NCBI GenBank assembly: GCA_948146395.1
Contig: OX411558.1
Location: 37,212,850-37,276,849 of the forward strand
Source: Fragum whitleyi
Lineage: Eukaryota; Mollusca; Bivalvia; Cardiida; Cardiidae
Reading direction: 5' to 3'
Length of the DNA stretch: 64,000 nt
Below are positions 47,132 to 56,801 of the stretch, in pieces. The first letter of the stretch is position 1; each line of letters starts with the position of its first letter. The notes beneath the pieces were generated by a model. That model worked only from the letters and a program-made list of their open reading frames with translations, did not search any database and was not told the DNA's origin. The translations under genes and the position numbers were made by a program.

Positions 47132-47242
47132 GTTGCTCTAGTATATCCAAATAATGACCCCATTTCATTTATATGTGGGTTTTATGGATGTCAAATGGCT
47201 GGAATCGTCCCTGTCCCTGTCGAGGTCCCCACTTCAAGAAGG
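47132..47242 (+). CDS. DIP2: DIP2 exon 11: AMP-binding domain 1
   Basis: 111 nt, phase 0 on both sides, acceptor acttttcag, donor gtaagt. It encodes VALVYPNNDPISFICGFYGC followed by QMAGIVPVPVEVPTSRR, matching the conserved 'VALV.PN.DP..F...FYGC..A..VPVP.EVP'. The 3' part of this exon and its donor are repeated as at least seven decayed tandem copies in the following intron (see 47243-48668). Confidence 0.95.
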
Positions 47243-47702
47243 GTAAGTTGAAGGGTAATTAATGGTTTTTAATGTCAATTGGTTGGTCATCCTGTCCCTT
47301 CAAGAAGGGTCAGTTGATAATTAGAAGTTTTATGGTTTTTGAAATGCCTGTGGTGGTCCCCACTTCAAGAAGGGTAAGTTGTGAGGTAATTGGTTGTTTT
47401 ATGGTTGTCAAATGGCTGGAATCATTCCAGTCCCTGTGGTGGTCCCCACTTCAAGAAGGATAAGTTGAGGGTTGATTAATGGTTTTATGGCTGTCAAACA
47501 GCTGAAATTTTCCCTGTTCCTGTAGAGGTCCCTACATCAAGAAGGGTAAGTCAGGGGCTTTTTCTCAGACAGGAAATTGCTATACTTTTCTTTGCATCTA
47601 CATGTTGTGTAGATGCATAGAACAGTATCGAAATTACCTATTTATGAATTTTCTTTGTTTTATGGGTGTCAAATGGTTGGGATGGTTACTGTCCCTATGG
47701 AG

Positions 47703-47985
47703 TTGGAAGCTGCTGTCATAGTGCAGTTGGTAGCCCGTCAAACTGTCATTCTAGTGGTCCCGGGTTTGATCCCCGACGGCAGCACACATTCTTTTTGACT
47801 ATTTGTCTCTCACCAATGGGTCTGTAATTGTAGACCTATGTGGGATAGCAGCTGGAGGCTAGGGAAGGATGTAATGGTAGTAATGGTGTGAGAAATACAA
47901 GGAGTCAATTGTTAGGTTCACCAATTGCTGCGATATAACTGAAATAATGTTGAAGGCGGTGTAAAACCCCATTCAATCAATCAAA
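47703..47985 (+). mobile_element. tRNA-derived SINE inside an exon-11 copy
   Basis: SINE with a tRNA-like head (box B-like GGGTTTGATCCCC), conserved body and CAATCAATC tail. It is flanked by CCCTATGGAG (47693-47702) and CCCTAGGGAG (47986-47995), a 10-bp duplication with one mismatch. It splits one of the tandem exon-11 copies, so it arrived after that duplication. Confidence 0.85.
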
Positions 47986-48234
47986 CCCTAGGGAGGTCAC
48001 CACTTCAGAAGGGTAAGTCAAGGGTTTCACCATGATGATGATCAGACGGCTACTTACTATATTCACAGGTAATCTCTACACTGTATAGGCACAAAGAACC
48101 GAATCATAATTACCATTTTAGACTTTGTCAATTTAATGGGTGTCAAATGGCTTGAATCATTTCTGTACCCTTGTAGGACCCCACTTCAAAAAGGGACAAA
48201 TTCCATACTTTTAATGCAGGAGTAATTGCAATAT

Positions 48235-48273
48235 TGTTCTTTGTGTCTATACAAAGTATAGACACAAAGAACA
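48235..48273. repeat. Perfect 18-bp inverted repeat (hairpin)
   Basis: Arms TGTTCTTTGTGTCTATAC and its exact complement separated by AAA. Weaker versions occur at about 47593-47616 and 48071-48105, once per later unit of the exon-11 array, so the hairpin was part of the unit that was multiplied. Confidence 0.85.
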
Positions 48274-48352
48274 GTATCACAATTACCCATAATAATATTA
48301 TGTTAATTTTATGGATGTCAAATGGTTGGAATTATTCCTATCCCCTTTGAGA

Positions 48353-48626
48353 GCCGCCACCATAGCGCAGTTGGTTAGGCATAAGACTTCCAATCTGGAA
48401 GTCGTGGGTTCGATCCCCGGTGGCGGCAAATATCCTTTCCGACGTTTGTCTTTCACCAATGGGTAGATAATAGTAAACCTATGTGAAATAGCAGTCGGAG
48501 GCTAGGAAAGGATGTAATGGTAGTACTGGCGTGAGAAATACCAGGAATCCATTGTTAGGTGCTCCGGCCGCCGCGATATAACTGAAATAATGTTGAAAGC
48601 GGCGTAAAACCCCATTCAATCAATCA
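48353..48626 (+). mobile_element. Youngest-looking tRNA-derived SINE, 13-bp target duplication
   Basis: Head GCCGCCACCATAGCGCAG can pair with the distal GGTGGCGGC as a full acceptor stem, and a box B-like GGTTCGATCCCC is intact. The body and a CAATCAAT tail follow. A perfect 13-bp duplication ATCCCCTTTGAGA lies at 48340-48352 and 48627-48639. It is the best-preserved copy of the SINE family in the window and it interrupts the last exon-11 copy. Position 33 of the anticodon loop is not T, so a working tRNA gene is unlikely. Confidence 0.9.
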
Positions 48627-49229
48627 ATCCCCTTTGAGATCCCGACCTCATGAAGGTTGAGTTGATGGATAATTGCAACTTTGTTCAGATGGGTAATCAC
48701 AACACTGTCCCATCTGTACATTATATTTTCCTTCAAATTACAATGTTTATACTTGGCATGAATACAGGTCTCATGAGTAATATTATTGAAAGACAATCTG
48801 ATTATTTGAAGGTCACCAATGAAAATCAGACATATTTATGAAAAATGCTTTATCAGGAACAGCAGTGTTACATTAAAACATTTTTTTTTCCTTTAACAAT
48901 TTTTTGCCCCTACATCAATACATCATTTTCATATTGTTACAACATGTCTGTCAGTCCATCTTTTTAACTGCAAAAACTAACCTTGTGAAATAAACATTTT
49001 CCTTGTTAACTTCAACACTATGCAAGTTTCAATGTTCAAGTTTGGCAGAAAATTTCCTCTTATCAATATGCACCCTTTAAAGGTCAAAGTCAAGGTTAAA
49101 ATATGAGGTCAAGGTTAGTTATCAATTTCAATTTCTAAGAAATCACATCTTTGGGGCATCTTGTTAATCATGAATTAGTGTGAATGATATCTCATTTTCT
49201 ACAACCGTTTTATACTTCTCTTATTTCAG

Positions 49230-49353
49230 GATGCAGGTGGTCAAGGGATTGGTTTTATGTTAGGAAGTTTAAATGTAAACTGGGCCCTTACATCAGAGGC
49301 GTGTTATAAAGGGCTGTGTAAAACAGCTAGCGGGGAAGTAGTGCAATTTAGAG
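49230..49353 (+). CDS. DIP2: DIP2 exon 12: AMP-binding domain 1
   Basis: 124 nt, phase 0 in, phase 1 out, acceptor cttatttcag, donor gtaaat. It encodes DAGGQGIGFMLGSLNVNWAL, then TSEACYKGLCKTASGEVVQF and RG. It matches the conserved 'DAG.Q.IGFLLGS..V..ALTS.AC.KGL.K...GE...F.G'. An untranslatable tandem copy follows immediately in the intron. Confidence 0.95.
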
Positions 49354-49364
49354 GTAAATTATTG

Positions 49365-49476
49365 ATTTTATGCTTGGAAGTTAAAATGTAAACTAGGCCC
49401 AGACTTCAGAGGTGTTAAAATGCTAAAGGGTGTGTAAAACAGCTAGCGGAGAGGTTGTGCAATTTAGAGGTAAATA
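49365..49476 (+). repeat. Tandem decayed copy of DIP2 exon 12
   Basis: About 110 bp that repeat the last 100 bp of exon 12 and its donor (TTTTATGCTTGGAAG, GTAAACTAGGCCC, AAAACAGCTAGCGGAGAGG, then AATTTAGAGgtaaat), offset about 114 bp. Substitutions and an early stop show it is not coding, yet the donor is intact. Confidence 0.92.
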
Positions 49477-49524
49477 CAACCTGCCATTTCTCAAGGTTCA
49501 TAAGGGCCATTTTGCTATTTAAGA

Positions 49525-49735
49525 CTTTAAGCCCATGTGAGTTGAGATGCTAGACTTGGAAATGAAATAGTTGTTCTGATGTAAGAAATATTTGGAATCT
49601 ATGGCTAGATGATCCAGGTTCTGTAATCTAACTAAAATACTGTTCAAAAGTAGTATTAAGCCCATTCAAAAGTAGTATTAAGCCCATTCAAAAGTAGTAT
49701 TAAGCCCATTCATACAAGCAGATACTTTATGAATA
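49525..49735 (+). mobile_element. Degraded SINE with triplicated 3' end
   Basis: Decayed SINE body (GAAATAGTTGTTCTGATGTA, GGAATCTATGGCTAGATG), whose 3' end has become three tandem 22-bp units containing CATTCAAAAGTAGTATTAAG. Confidence 0.62.
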
Positions 49736-50139
49736 TGCACTGATGTGCAATTTGATCTTAGCATACATTTCCTTCTTTTAACTAATTATCATAAGGGAAG
49801 CTTTAGCCCAGACTAGTTGAAATGTACCTAAAATTGGCAAAGCCTTTGAAATAAAATTTAATTCAGCCGGATAAGGGTTAAAATATAAATAGTGATTTAC
49901 CTTCTTTGCATTTAGATAATTATACGCCTGTCGAAATATATTATGTGATCCCCCTGGGCATCCGGGTTGGAAGGCTGCATCCTCTTCTTTGTCCAGAGCA
50001 TAACCCTGTCATCTTATGTCCGATTGACTTGAAACTTGGCAGTTATGTTCCTCTCATATTATAGTGCTCAATGTGCAAGAACTGTTACTCTACAATATGC
50101 TCAAGTGGAGCTTTTAGGGTGACCCCTGAGTCTGTTGTG

Positions 50140-50594
50140 TGTCGTCCATCGTATAGCATATACAAGGCTCATATTTGGCATGATGATGGATCTCAATGAT
50201 CCACATTTGCTGGTACCAAAGTCAAGATCATCTGTCAAGGTCAAATAACCCAAAAACTCAACCAAAAAAACTCAACATTACTAATATCTTCAAGCCTATT
50301 CTAGATACAAGGCTCAAATTTGGCATGATGATAGATCTCAATGATTCACATCTGCTGGTTCCAAAGTCAAGGTCATGGGTCAAGGTCAAACTTCTTCAAA
50401 ACATAACCAAAAACATTCATTGTTCAGTTTATCCAAGCATATTATAGATACCTTGTCTCATAATTGGCATGATGAAAGGTCTCAGTGATGTTCATGGTTA
50501 GGTATCAAGGTCAAGGTCATCTGTCAAGGTCAACATTTTGAGAAAAAAATGCTGTTACAGGGGCATTTGTGATTCACAATCACTTCTTGTTTTG
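50140..50594 (+). mobile_element. Family C element lacking its head
   Basis: Three monomers with TTGGCATGATGATAGATCTC-like blocks (50177, 50320, 50465), tail TTACAGGGGCATTTGTG, hairpin GTGATTCACAATCAC, end TTCTTGTT. Confidence 0.78.
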
Positions 50595-50734
50595 TTTTTT
50601 TGTACTTGGAGATCCAGCAGTATAAAGGGCATATCTTGTGTCAATGTTCCACCTTGTTTGAAGAATTTAAAATGACAGTTTGATCCCTTGAACCCTCAAA
50701 TTTAGTACTAAAAGTGTTTTATAATTATCAACAG

Positions 50735-50838
50735 GCTGGCCACGGGTCTCATGGCTATGTACAGATAGTATGTCAAAATTACCCAAAGACTGGCAGGCTC
50801 CACCCAAAACATCTGAGGATGTGCCGGGATACGTCGAG
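50735..50838 (+). CDS. DIP2: DIP2 exon 13: AMP-binding domain 1
   Basis: 104 nt, phase 1 in, phase 0 out, acceptor atcaacag. I chose the donor at GTCGAG|gtgaag, which gives GWPRVSWLCTDSMSKLPKDW, then QAPPKTSEDVPGYVE. Joined to exon 14 this makes YVESQTSKDGS, the same length as YIEYKTSKDGS-type vertebrate sequence. A second in-frame donor 30 nt downstream (GATATG|gtactc, exon end 50868) would add ten residues (VKEIQIRADM) here. Confidence 0.9.
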
Positions 50839-50970
50839 GTGAAGGAAATACAGATTAGAGCTGATATGGTACTCCCCCTTTACCCTTTCGCAAACCCTTT
50901 ACTCCATGGAAATCAGATCTTAAATACTAAGGGAGTGTATATGAGTTAAACTATATATGAATAAATGTAC

Positions 50971-51248
50971 CGCCATCATAGTGAAGTTGGTAAAGCCTCA
51001 AACAGTCAATCTAGAGGTCCAGGATTCGATCCCAGATAGAGGCACCCTTCCTTTCCGACTAATTGTCTTCTACCAATTGGTTGATTATTGTAGACCTATG
51101 TTGGATAGTAGCTGAAGGCTAGGAAAGGAAGTAATGGCAGTACTGTTGTGAGAAATATCAGGAATCCATTGTTAGGTGTTCCAGCTGCCGCAATATAACT
51201 GCGAAATTATTGAAAGCGGTGTTAAACCCCATTCAAACAAACAAACAT
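50971..51248 (+). mobile_element. SINE, near full length
   Basis: CCGCCATCATAGTGAAGTTG head, box B-like GGATTCGATCCC, body, tail CATTCAAACAAACAAAC. It lies about 130 bp after exon 13. Confidence 0.84.
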
Positions 51249-51460
51249 AAATAAATGCAGTCTTTTACAAGTCTATAATTCCAATCTCATACCCTTATAC
51301 TGTTTTGGCAGGAGGTACAGGCAAAGCTAAATTGAAGAAATAGCTAGGATTAAATCTTGGTTTGATTTTGAATGTAGAATTTAGGAATATGGTAAAAGAC
51401 ATTCATATGGAGTAAGGGGCTCATTTTTTGCTAGCTTATCATAAACTACATTCTGTAATC

Positions 51461-51713
51461 CAGGGGCCTATTTTACCAAACATCTTACAATTATTTTTTG
51501 CATAAGTCGAAAATTAAAGTTGCTTCAACAATAGCTACTGAATATTAACTAAAAAATTCTGCCGTGCATCATCTCTTTTGAATCGTCTTCTGGAGACGAT
51601 TCCAATGAGGTATTGCAAGGCAGAATCTAACAATGAATGAAGACACCAGGAATGATTTGTAATTTTGACTTACAATTAATTTTTTCGTACGAATTTTAGT
51701 AAAATGGACCCTA
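51461..51713. mobile_element. Small inverted-repeat element with internal palindrome
   Basis: Start CAGGGGCCTATTTTACCAAA, end TTTTAGTAAAATGGACCCTAG-like; centre GAATCGTCTTCTGGAGACGATTCC-like hairpin (51581-51605). A fragment (GTTTTACTAAACATCTTAC) is at 45320. Confidence 0.65.
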
Positions 51714-51905
51714 GAGCTTCAGATAGAAGGAGGGATTTTGCTTTCAAAAGAAAAAAATCCTTTTTTTGATAAACAAATCCTATGTTATTGGTACCCATTG
51801 AAATTGTCTTATCAAAATGATTTTGATGAATGGTTCTAGACCCCACAACATTGGGTAAAGATGAAAAAGACAGGATTTATATTGTGAAAAAATCCCTCTA
51901 TTCAG

Positions 51906-53264
51906 GACTCATGGTAATAATTATTAAAGATCCAGGAGTGAAATCTTAACACAAAGAAAATTTGTGTCTTGGATATTTGAAATGAAAAAATGTTTTTTGT
52001 CACCTGTTTGTAGTGTGCAAGTTGTGGGTATAGTTGGTTAGTCTATCTGTCTGTTTGTTGATCCATCCAATGGATTTCAAAACAACAATTTCTCTCCATC
52101 ATGAGAAGATATGCTATTTGAATGCAATTTTAGATAGCTAAAAGATCAAGGTCAAATTTTAGAATGAGATTTCTTGTCAAAATTATGGGGGAAGGACAGC
52201 AGTTGTCCAATGAAAACTACCTTCTTGATAAACAAATTATCTTAAGTCTTTGATGAAATGATTCTTTAAGGAAGTTTTCTCTATATCTTGTATATCTTAA
52301 TTTCTATAATCATGGTTTTGGTATATATTACTATCATACAAAGAACATTAAACATTTGTATATTGCTCATTCATCCGCTTTTACCCTGTGTTGTCAAATT
52401 GTTACCCTGGCTAGTCCTGCCCTGTGTTAAAGTCGAAAACATTTGTGAAAGACTTGAGAAATTGTGCCCAGCTTTTCTTGTGTTGTATCATATATGGTTC
52501 TGATAAGTAACAATCACAAACTGGCTTGTCCGTATCTGAAACCTACATGTCCATTGAATTTTGAAGAGTCCTCAAAATATCGAAAACAATATTGATGTTG
52601 CTAAAAAACTTAAAGTATCCTAGAAATAGATTTACTGTTCACATTGGATAACACGGAATTTCAGAGAACAGCTAACTTTTTAAGTAACTGTTTTTCTCTA
52701 GAGATATTTTCACTTGTCTATGGGCAACCTAGCCATGAAAATATGCTTGTCCGTGAAGCTTGAGCAACTCAGGCAGCTTCTTTCAGAACCATTGATCATG
52801 CAAAGCAGGGTTCAATTTCTTTAACATTCACTAAGCTTTTGCTACTTTGAATGCAGAGCTGTTTTCTGCTAATTGATTAAAGCTTAAGTGTTCCTGTTCA
52901 TCCAAAAATTTAGTTGTTAGTCAGTGGGCAGGCAACATTGAATAAAGCTGAAGCTATAATATTTTGCCTTACCACTGATGTCATAGATTTACTAATGTCT
53001 AATATTATGATTTCCAATTTTTTGCTTATCTGTGTAACAAACTGTTCCTACAAACATAAAACATTTTGTTACATTTACTTGAAAAATTACAAAAAAAGCA
53101 TATTGCTCTTAATTTGTATTTTGGGCGTACTGCAACACTGTAGTAAAAGCAAATATTTTTATGGGCTCCTATGATAGCATTTTGCTAAGTTTTGATTTGC
53201 TGTTAATGAATCTTACAATGTATATTCACTTAGTACAATCTTTTGCTAATCTTGCGCTAATTCT
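51906..53264. other. Intron 13, nothing recognised
   Basis: No similarity to the other repeats in the window apart from faint HINE-type text near 52030-52190 (GTCTATCTGTCTGTTTG, AAAGATCAAGGTCAAATTTT). Confidence 0.45.
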
Positions 53265-53365
53265 TTGACTTGCTGTTTGTCTCTCACTGAATGAATAATA
53301 TTATGTAGTGAGCTTAAGTAGGATTTGCAGCTGATGGCTGATATGGAATGTTGTTGTACTTATCT
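53265..53365 (+). mobile_element. SINE fragment
   Basis: Only the middle of the SINE remains (TGTTTGTCTCTCACTGAATG through GCAGCTGATGGCTGATATGG). Confidence 0.45.
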
Positions 53366-53856
53366 TTGAAACAACAGAAAGCACAAGCATCCTTAATATG
53401 TCTGAAATATTTTTTAAAGAACTGTGAAACATTTGGCCACTTAATAAGTAGGTGGATAGCGACATCAGAGTATCGGAATGGTTTTGATTTCAAAATTTGC
53501 AGTTCCAGCAAATATTGTGGTTCTAATAACATATATATGCTGTAATTAAAAAACAAAAATAAAACAATGAAAAACCAAAATAAAGAGCATGGATATAAGG
53601 AAAAAAAGATGTTTGTAACAACCTGTTTTCTGAAGCACTGTAAATAATGAAAAGTTCAAGGTCACTTGTTTAGGTAAGTCATTGTTAATTGTTAAAGTCT
53701 TATATTAGAGAAATGATACTCCTTATAGTGTAAATATTCATAGATATTTAGTGTGTGTCAAAAACTTCATAACTATAGTTTGAATAAGCTGTAATAATGG
53801 AGTTTTTGCCACCCAACTACAATTATTAAATATGCTTTAATTTGTTTCTTATCCAG

Positions 53857-53959
53857 TCGCAAACCTCAAAAGACGGGAGTACTGTCGGAGTGACTGTAAC
53901 CAGAAATGGAATTTTGAACCATTGTAGAACGTTAACCGTGGCATGTAATTATACAGAAG
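53857..53959 (+). CDS. DIP2: DIP2 exon 14: degenerate P-loop-like motif
   Basis: 103 nt, phase 0 in, phase 1 out, acceptor ttatccag, donor gtaggt. It encodes SQTSKDGSTVGVTVTRNGIL, then NHCRTLTVACNYTE. TSKDGSTVGVTVTR sits where active adenylate-forming enzymes have the YTSGTTGxPKG phosphate-binding motif. The canonical GxPKG is not kept, as in other DIP2 proteins. Confidence 0.95.
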
Positions 53960-54248
53960 GTAGGTTTTTGTTGATTCTTTTCCAGTTTGCAAGGCCAATT
54001 TGTTGTAATACATTTCTCCTTTTCTTGCAGTTTCTCCATATCATACAATCTTGATCAATTATGAGACTATACAAATTTAGACTCATCTGATTTCAGAAGT
54101 TGCAAAGGACAATTTTTAGCTTTTGAAAAATAAAAAATCTATGGAAGAAAACAATGTGGGCAAATTACTTGAAATGTGTAATTTTCTACATTCTCATGTG
54201 ATGTTGTTTTTAGCTTTTTCTTTTCAAGGGCATCAAATTTGTGATTAT

Positions 54249-55294
54249 TAGCTCCACTGGCTGAAAGCCACTGGGGCTATTGTCATGGCGTTGTGTCCGT
54301 CGTGCGTCCGTCCGTCCGTCTGTCCGTCTGTCCGTGCGTGCGTCCGGTCGTAAACTTTTCTTTAAAAATCTTCTCCTCAGAAACTACTGGATGGATTTCA
54401 ACCAAACTTCACAGGAATGATCCTTGGGTGACCCTCTTCTAAAGTTGTTCAAGAAATTTTGATCCAATGAAAAACATGGATTTAAGGGGTGTGGCTAATT
54501 TCCAAATATGGTAAAGAGTGAGTTTTCTCAGGTTCTAATCAATGGATACCAATTAAATTTTACATGAATGATCCTTGGGTGACCCTTTATCAGTCTACAA
54601 AAAATCATTATGATCGGATGGAAAATATGCATTTTATGGGCGGAGGTCATTTCTCTATATGTTATATAGTGGAAATTTTGAAAATCATTTTCTCAGAATG
54701 TAACTAATGGATGTCAACCAAATTTCACTGGAATGATCCTTGAGTGACCCTTTATCAGTTTACAAAAAATCATTGTGATCGGATGGAAAATATGCATTTT
54801 ATTGGCGGAGGTCATTTCTCTATATGTTATATAGTGGAAAATTTGAAAATCATTTTCTCAGAATCTAATATTTGGATATCAACCAAATTTCATTGGAATG
54901 ATCCTTGAGTGACCCTTTATCAGTGTACCAAAAATTATTTTGATTGGATGAAAAATATGCATTTTATGGGTGGAGGTCATTTCTCAACAAGTTAAATAGT
55001 GGAAACTATGAAAATCATTTTCTCAGAATGTAAGTGATGGATATCAATCAAAAAATTTTGGTATGATCTTAGGGTGACCCATTATCATACAGCCAAAAAT
55101 CATTTTGATTTGATGAAAAATATGTCTTTTCAGAGAGGAGGTCATTTCTCTATCTGTTTTATAGTTCAAACTTTGAAAATCATTTTCAACATCAGTAGAA
55201 CCCCAAATATCTAAAAATCAAGTCAAAACATTTATTTGCTTTTACAAGAATATCAAGCCTGTGGAGCGACTCAAGCCATTCATGGCTTTCTAGT
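54249..55294 (+). mobile_element. HINE-like repeat, family A copy 4
   Basis: Complete copy, about five monomers. The left junction ATTA|GCTCC lacks the T-run seen at other copies, so it helps to fix the element's left boundary. Confidence 0.9.
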
Positions 55295-55329
55295 TTGTTT
55301 ATGGGTTGAATAAGCTCAATCAAAACCCT

Positions 55330-55617
55330 TTTTATGCCCCCCTGTGCAGAAGAGGTGGTTTGTTGCTTTGCACTGGTTGGTTGGTCTGTCCGTAGACTTG
55401 TTTTTTCTGTCTGGAGCATATCTCAAAAATTATGCGTGCTAGAATCATGAAACTTCACAGGTGGATAGATCTCATTTAGGAGATGTGCAGTGCACAAGAA
55501 CTATAACTCTACTCCTCATATTTTGTGAGTTATTGCTCTTTCTTGATTAGCAAAGAATAGGCTTCCGACCTGCATTTAAGGGGGGAGGGCATAAATGTTT
55601 TACAAACATCTCTTGTT
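55330..55617 (+). mobile_element. HINE-like repeat, family G
   Basis: Head TTTATGCCCCCCTGTGCAGA; one to two monomers (CTGGAGCATATCTCAAAAAT, AGAATCATGAAACTTCACAG); tail AGGGCATAAATG, hairpin ATGTTTTACAAACAT, end CTCTTGTT. Lacks a long microsatellite. Confidence 0.78.
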
Positions 55618-55832
55618 GAAATCAGGAATTGAGAACATTCTTAATATTTGGCTAACAGATACAAAGAAATATTACTCATTAGCTTAAGTATGAATTCTCA
55701 ATTTAAATAAATTGTGTCGTCTGTCATCCCCTAAAGTGCAAAAAATAACATATGTTGGAACAATAACTGAAAGATGTTTTGATTTGGGGTGTCAAGTTTT
55801 TAACCATGGTAAAAATAAATCTCATTCTCATC

Positions 55833-56022
55833 AGAGCTACAGATAGAGGGGGTATTTTTGTTTTTCGAAGTAAAATATTTGAGTTTTCATTCTTAAATCC
55901 TATGTTATTGGCACTCATTTGAAATGTCTCATCGAGACAATTCAAATGAGTACCCACAACATAGAATTTTATTGTGAAATTATGATCTTAGAGCGGTTTA
56001 TCTCCCCCTCCTATCTGGATCC
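55833..56022. mobile_element. Small inverted-repeat element with palindromic core
   Basis: CAGAGCTACAGATAGAGGGG start and CCTCCTATCTGGATCCCTG end; core ATTTGAAATGTCTCATCGAG, ACAATTCAAAT. A diverged relative is at 51718-51905. Confidence 0.6.
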
Positions 56023-56071
56023 CTGTCTCATTATACCAATTTAGACTTTATTGCTCGCTTTTACATTGTAG

Positions 56072-56136
56072 GTGAAGTAATGGTGTGTGTTTTAGATTTT
56101 AAACGTGATGTGGGCCTGTGGCACGGTATTTTATGT
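56072..56136 (+). CDS. DIP2: DIP2 exon 15
   Basis: 65 nt, phase 1 in, phase 0 out, acceptor cattgtag, donor gtaagt. It encodes GEVMVCVLDFKRDVGLWHGI then LC. 'VLDFKRD.GLWHG' is near-invariant in DIP2 and corresponds to the 'HD.G...G' motif of acyl-CoA synthetase-like domains. Confidence 0.95.
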
Positions 56137-56801
56137 GTAAGTATGCATGAATTAAGGATGATTTCTGTTTGAAAAAAAAATATGAATACATGAAAAATAG
56201 AAAATAAAATATGAAGTTGTCAAACTTTTCTTTGGCTGGAACTGAACACAATTATCTAACTTGGATAACTATACATAGAGGTCTGGACCCTGGATTATGA
56301 AACCTTTCTTTAATTAATTAAGTATTTAATCAAATTCAAGGTGTAATGATTTAATTATAGTTGATTTTATAACAATACAATAGATTGAAAAAATGGGTTC
56401 ATTGATCAATGAAAACAATTTTGATCATGTGTCCATTGTGCGAGTTTCTACATAAAGAAGTCCCATGAGAAATCATTCTCATTTTGAAGAAAATTTTTAC
56501 ATTTTTGATTCATGATATAGAGAGAATTTTTCTTTAATTTATTGAGGTATTAAACTTAATAATTATTACACTTATGCATGAATCTGCTTTGCGTATTCAT
56601 AAAGCAAGTAATTTTCTCTTCATCTCTTCAATGACAGATCCATTTTAGTCTAATCATTTCTTGAAATTTAACATATTAGCAATAACATCTTGGATTACAA
56701 ACATTTTTCTAAGTGTTTGCGCAGTTGTTAATTGATTATCCCAGGAATGTTTGAGGAAATTCTCAGTGACACAAGCAATTTCTGCTTTTCCCACACTGTT
56801 T
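56137..56801. other. Intron 15, mostly unassigned
   Basis: The last ~90 bp look like half of a decayed P1 element; otherwise AT-rich. Confidence 0.45.

Larger units (their letters stand above)
47243..48668 (+). repeat. Tandem partial copies of DIP2 exon 11 (3' end plus donor)
   Basis: At least seven degraded copies of the last 50-65 bp of exon 11 and the first intron bases: about 47262-47315, 47328-47380, 47397-47470, 47483-47552, 47659-47702 with 47986-48020 (split by a SINE), 48134-48200, and 48305-48352 with 48627-48668 (split by a second SINE). Each shows the TTTTATGG.TGTCAAATGG start and the CCCACTTCAAGAAGG end. The donor GGgtaag is kept in the copies ending near 47374, 47546 and 48013 and is broken in the one ending near 47461. 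None has an upstream acceptor, so they look like pseudo-exon ends. Confidence 0.9.

Noticed and set aside
47272..47463. Plus-strand frame with repeated VVPTSRR
   Set aside because: It is the translation of the tandem exon-11 copies, not a separate gene.
48353..48426. Possible functional tRNA gene
   Set aside because: The acceptor and T-arm are good, but the anticodon loop lacks T33, and the sequence continues into the SINE body with a CAATCAAT tail and a target duplication, as in other copies.
50839..50868. Taking VKEIQIRADM as the standard end of exon 13
   Set aside because: The alternative donor 30 nt earlier gives the length and motif spacing expected of DIP2, and gtactc is a poor donor; kept only as a possible variant.
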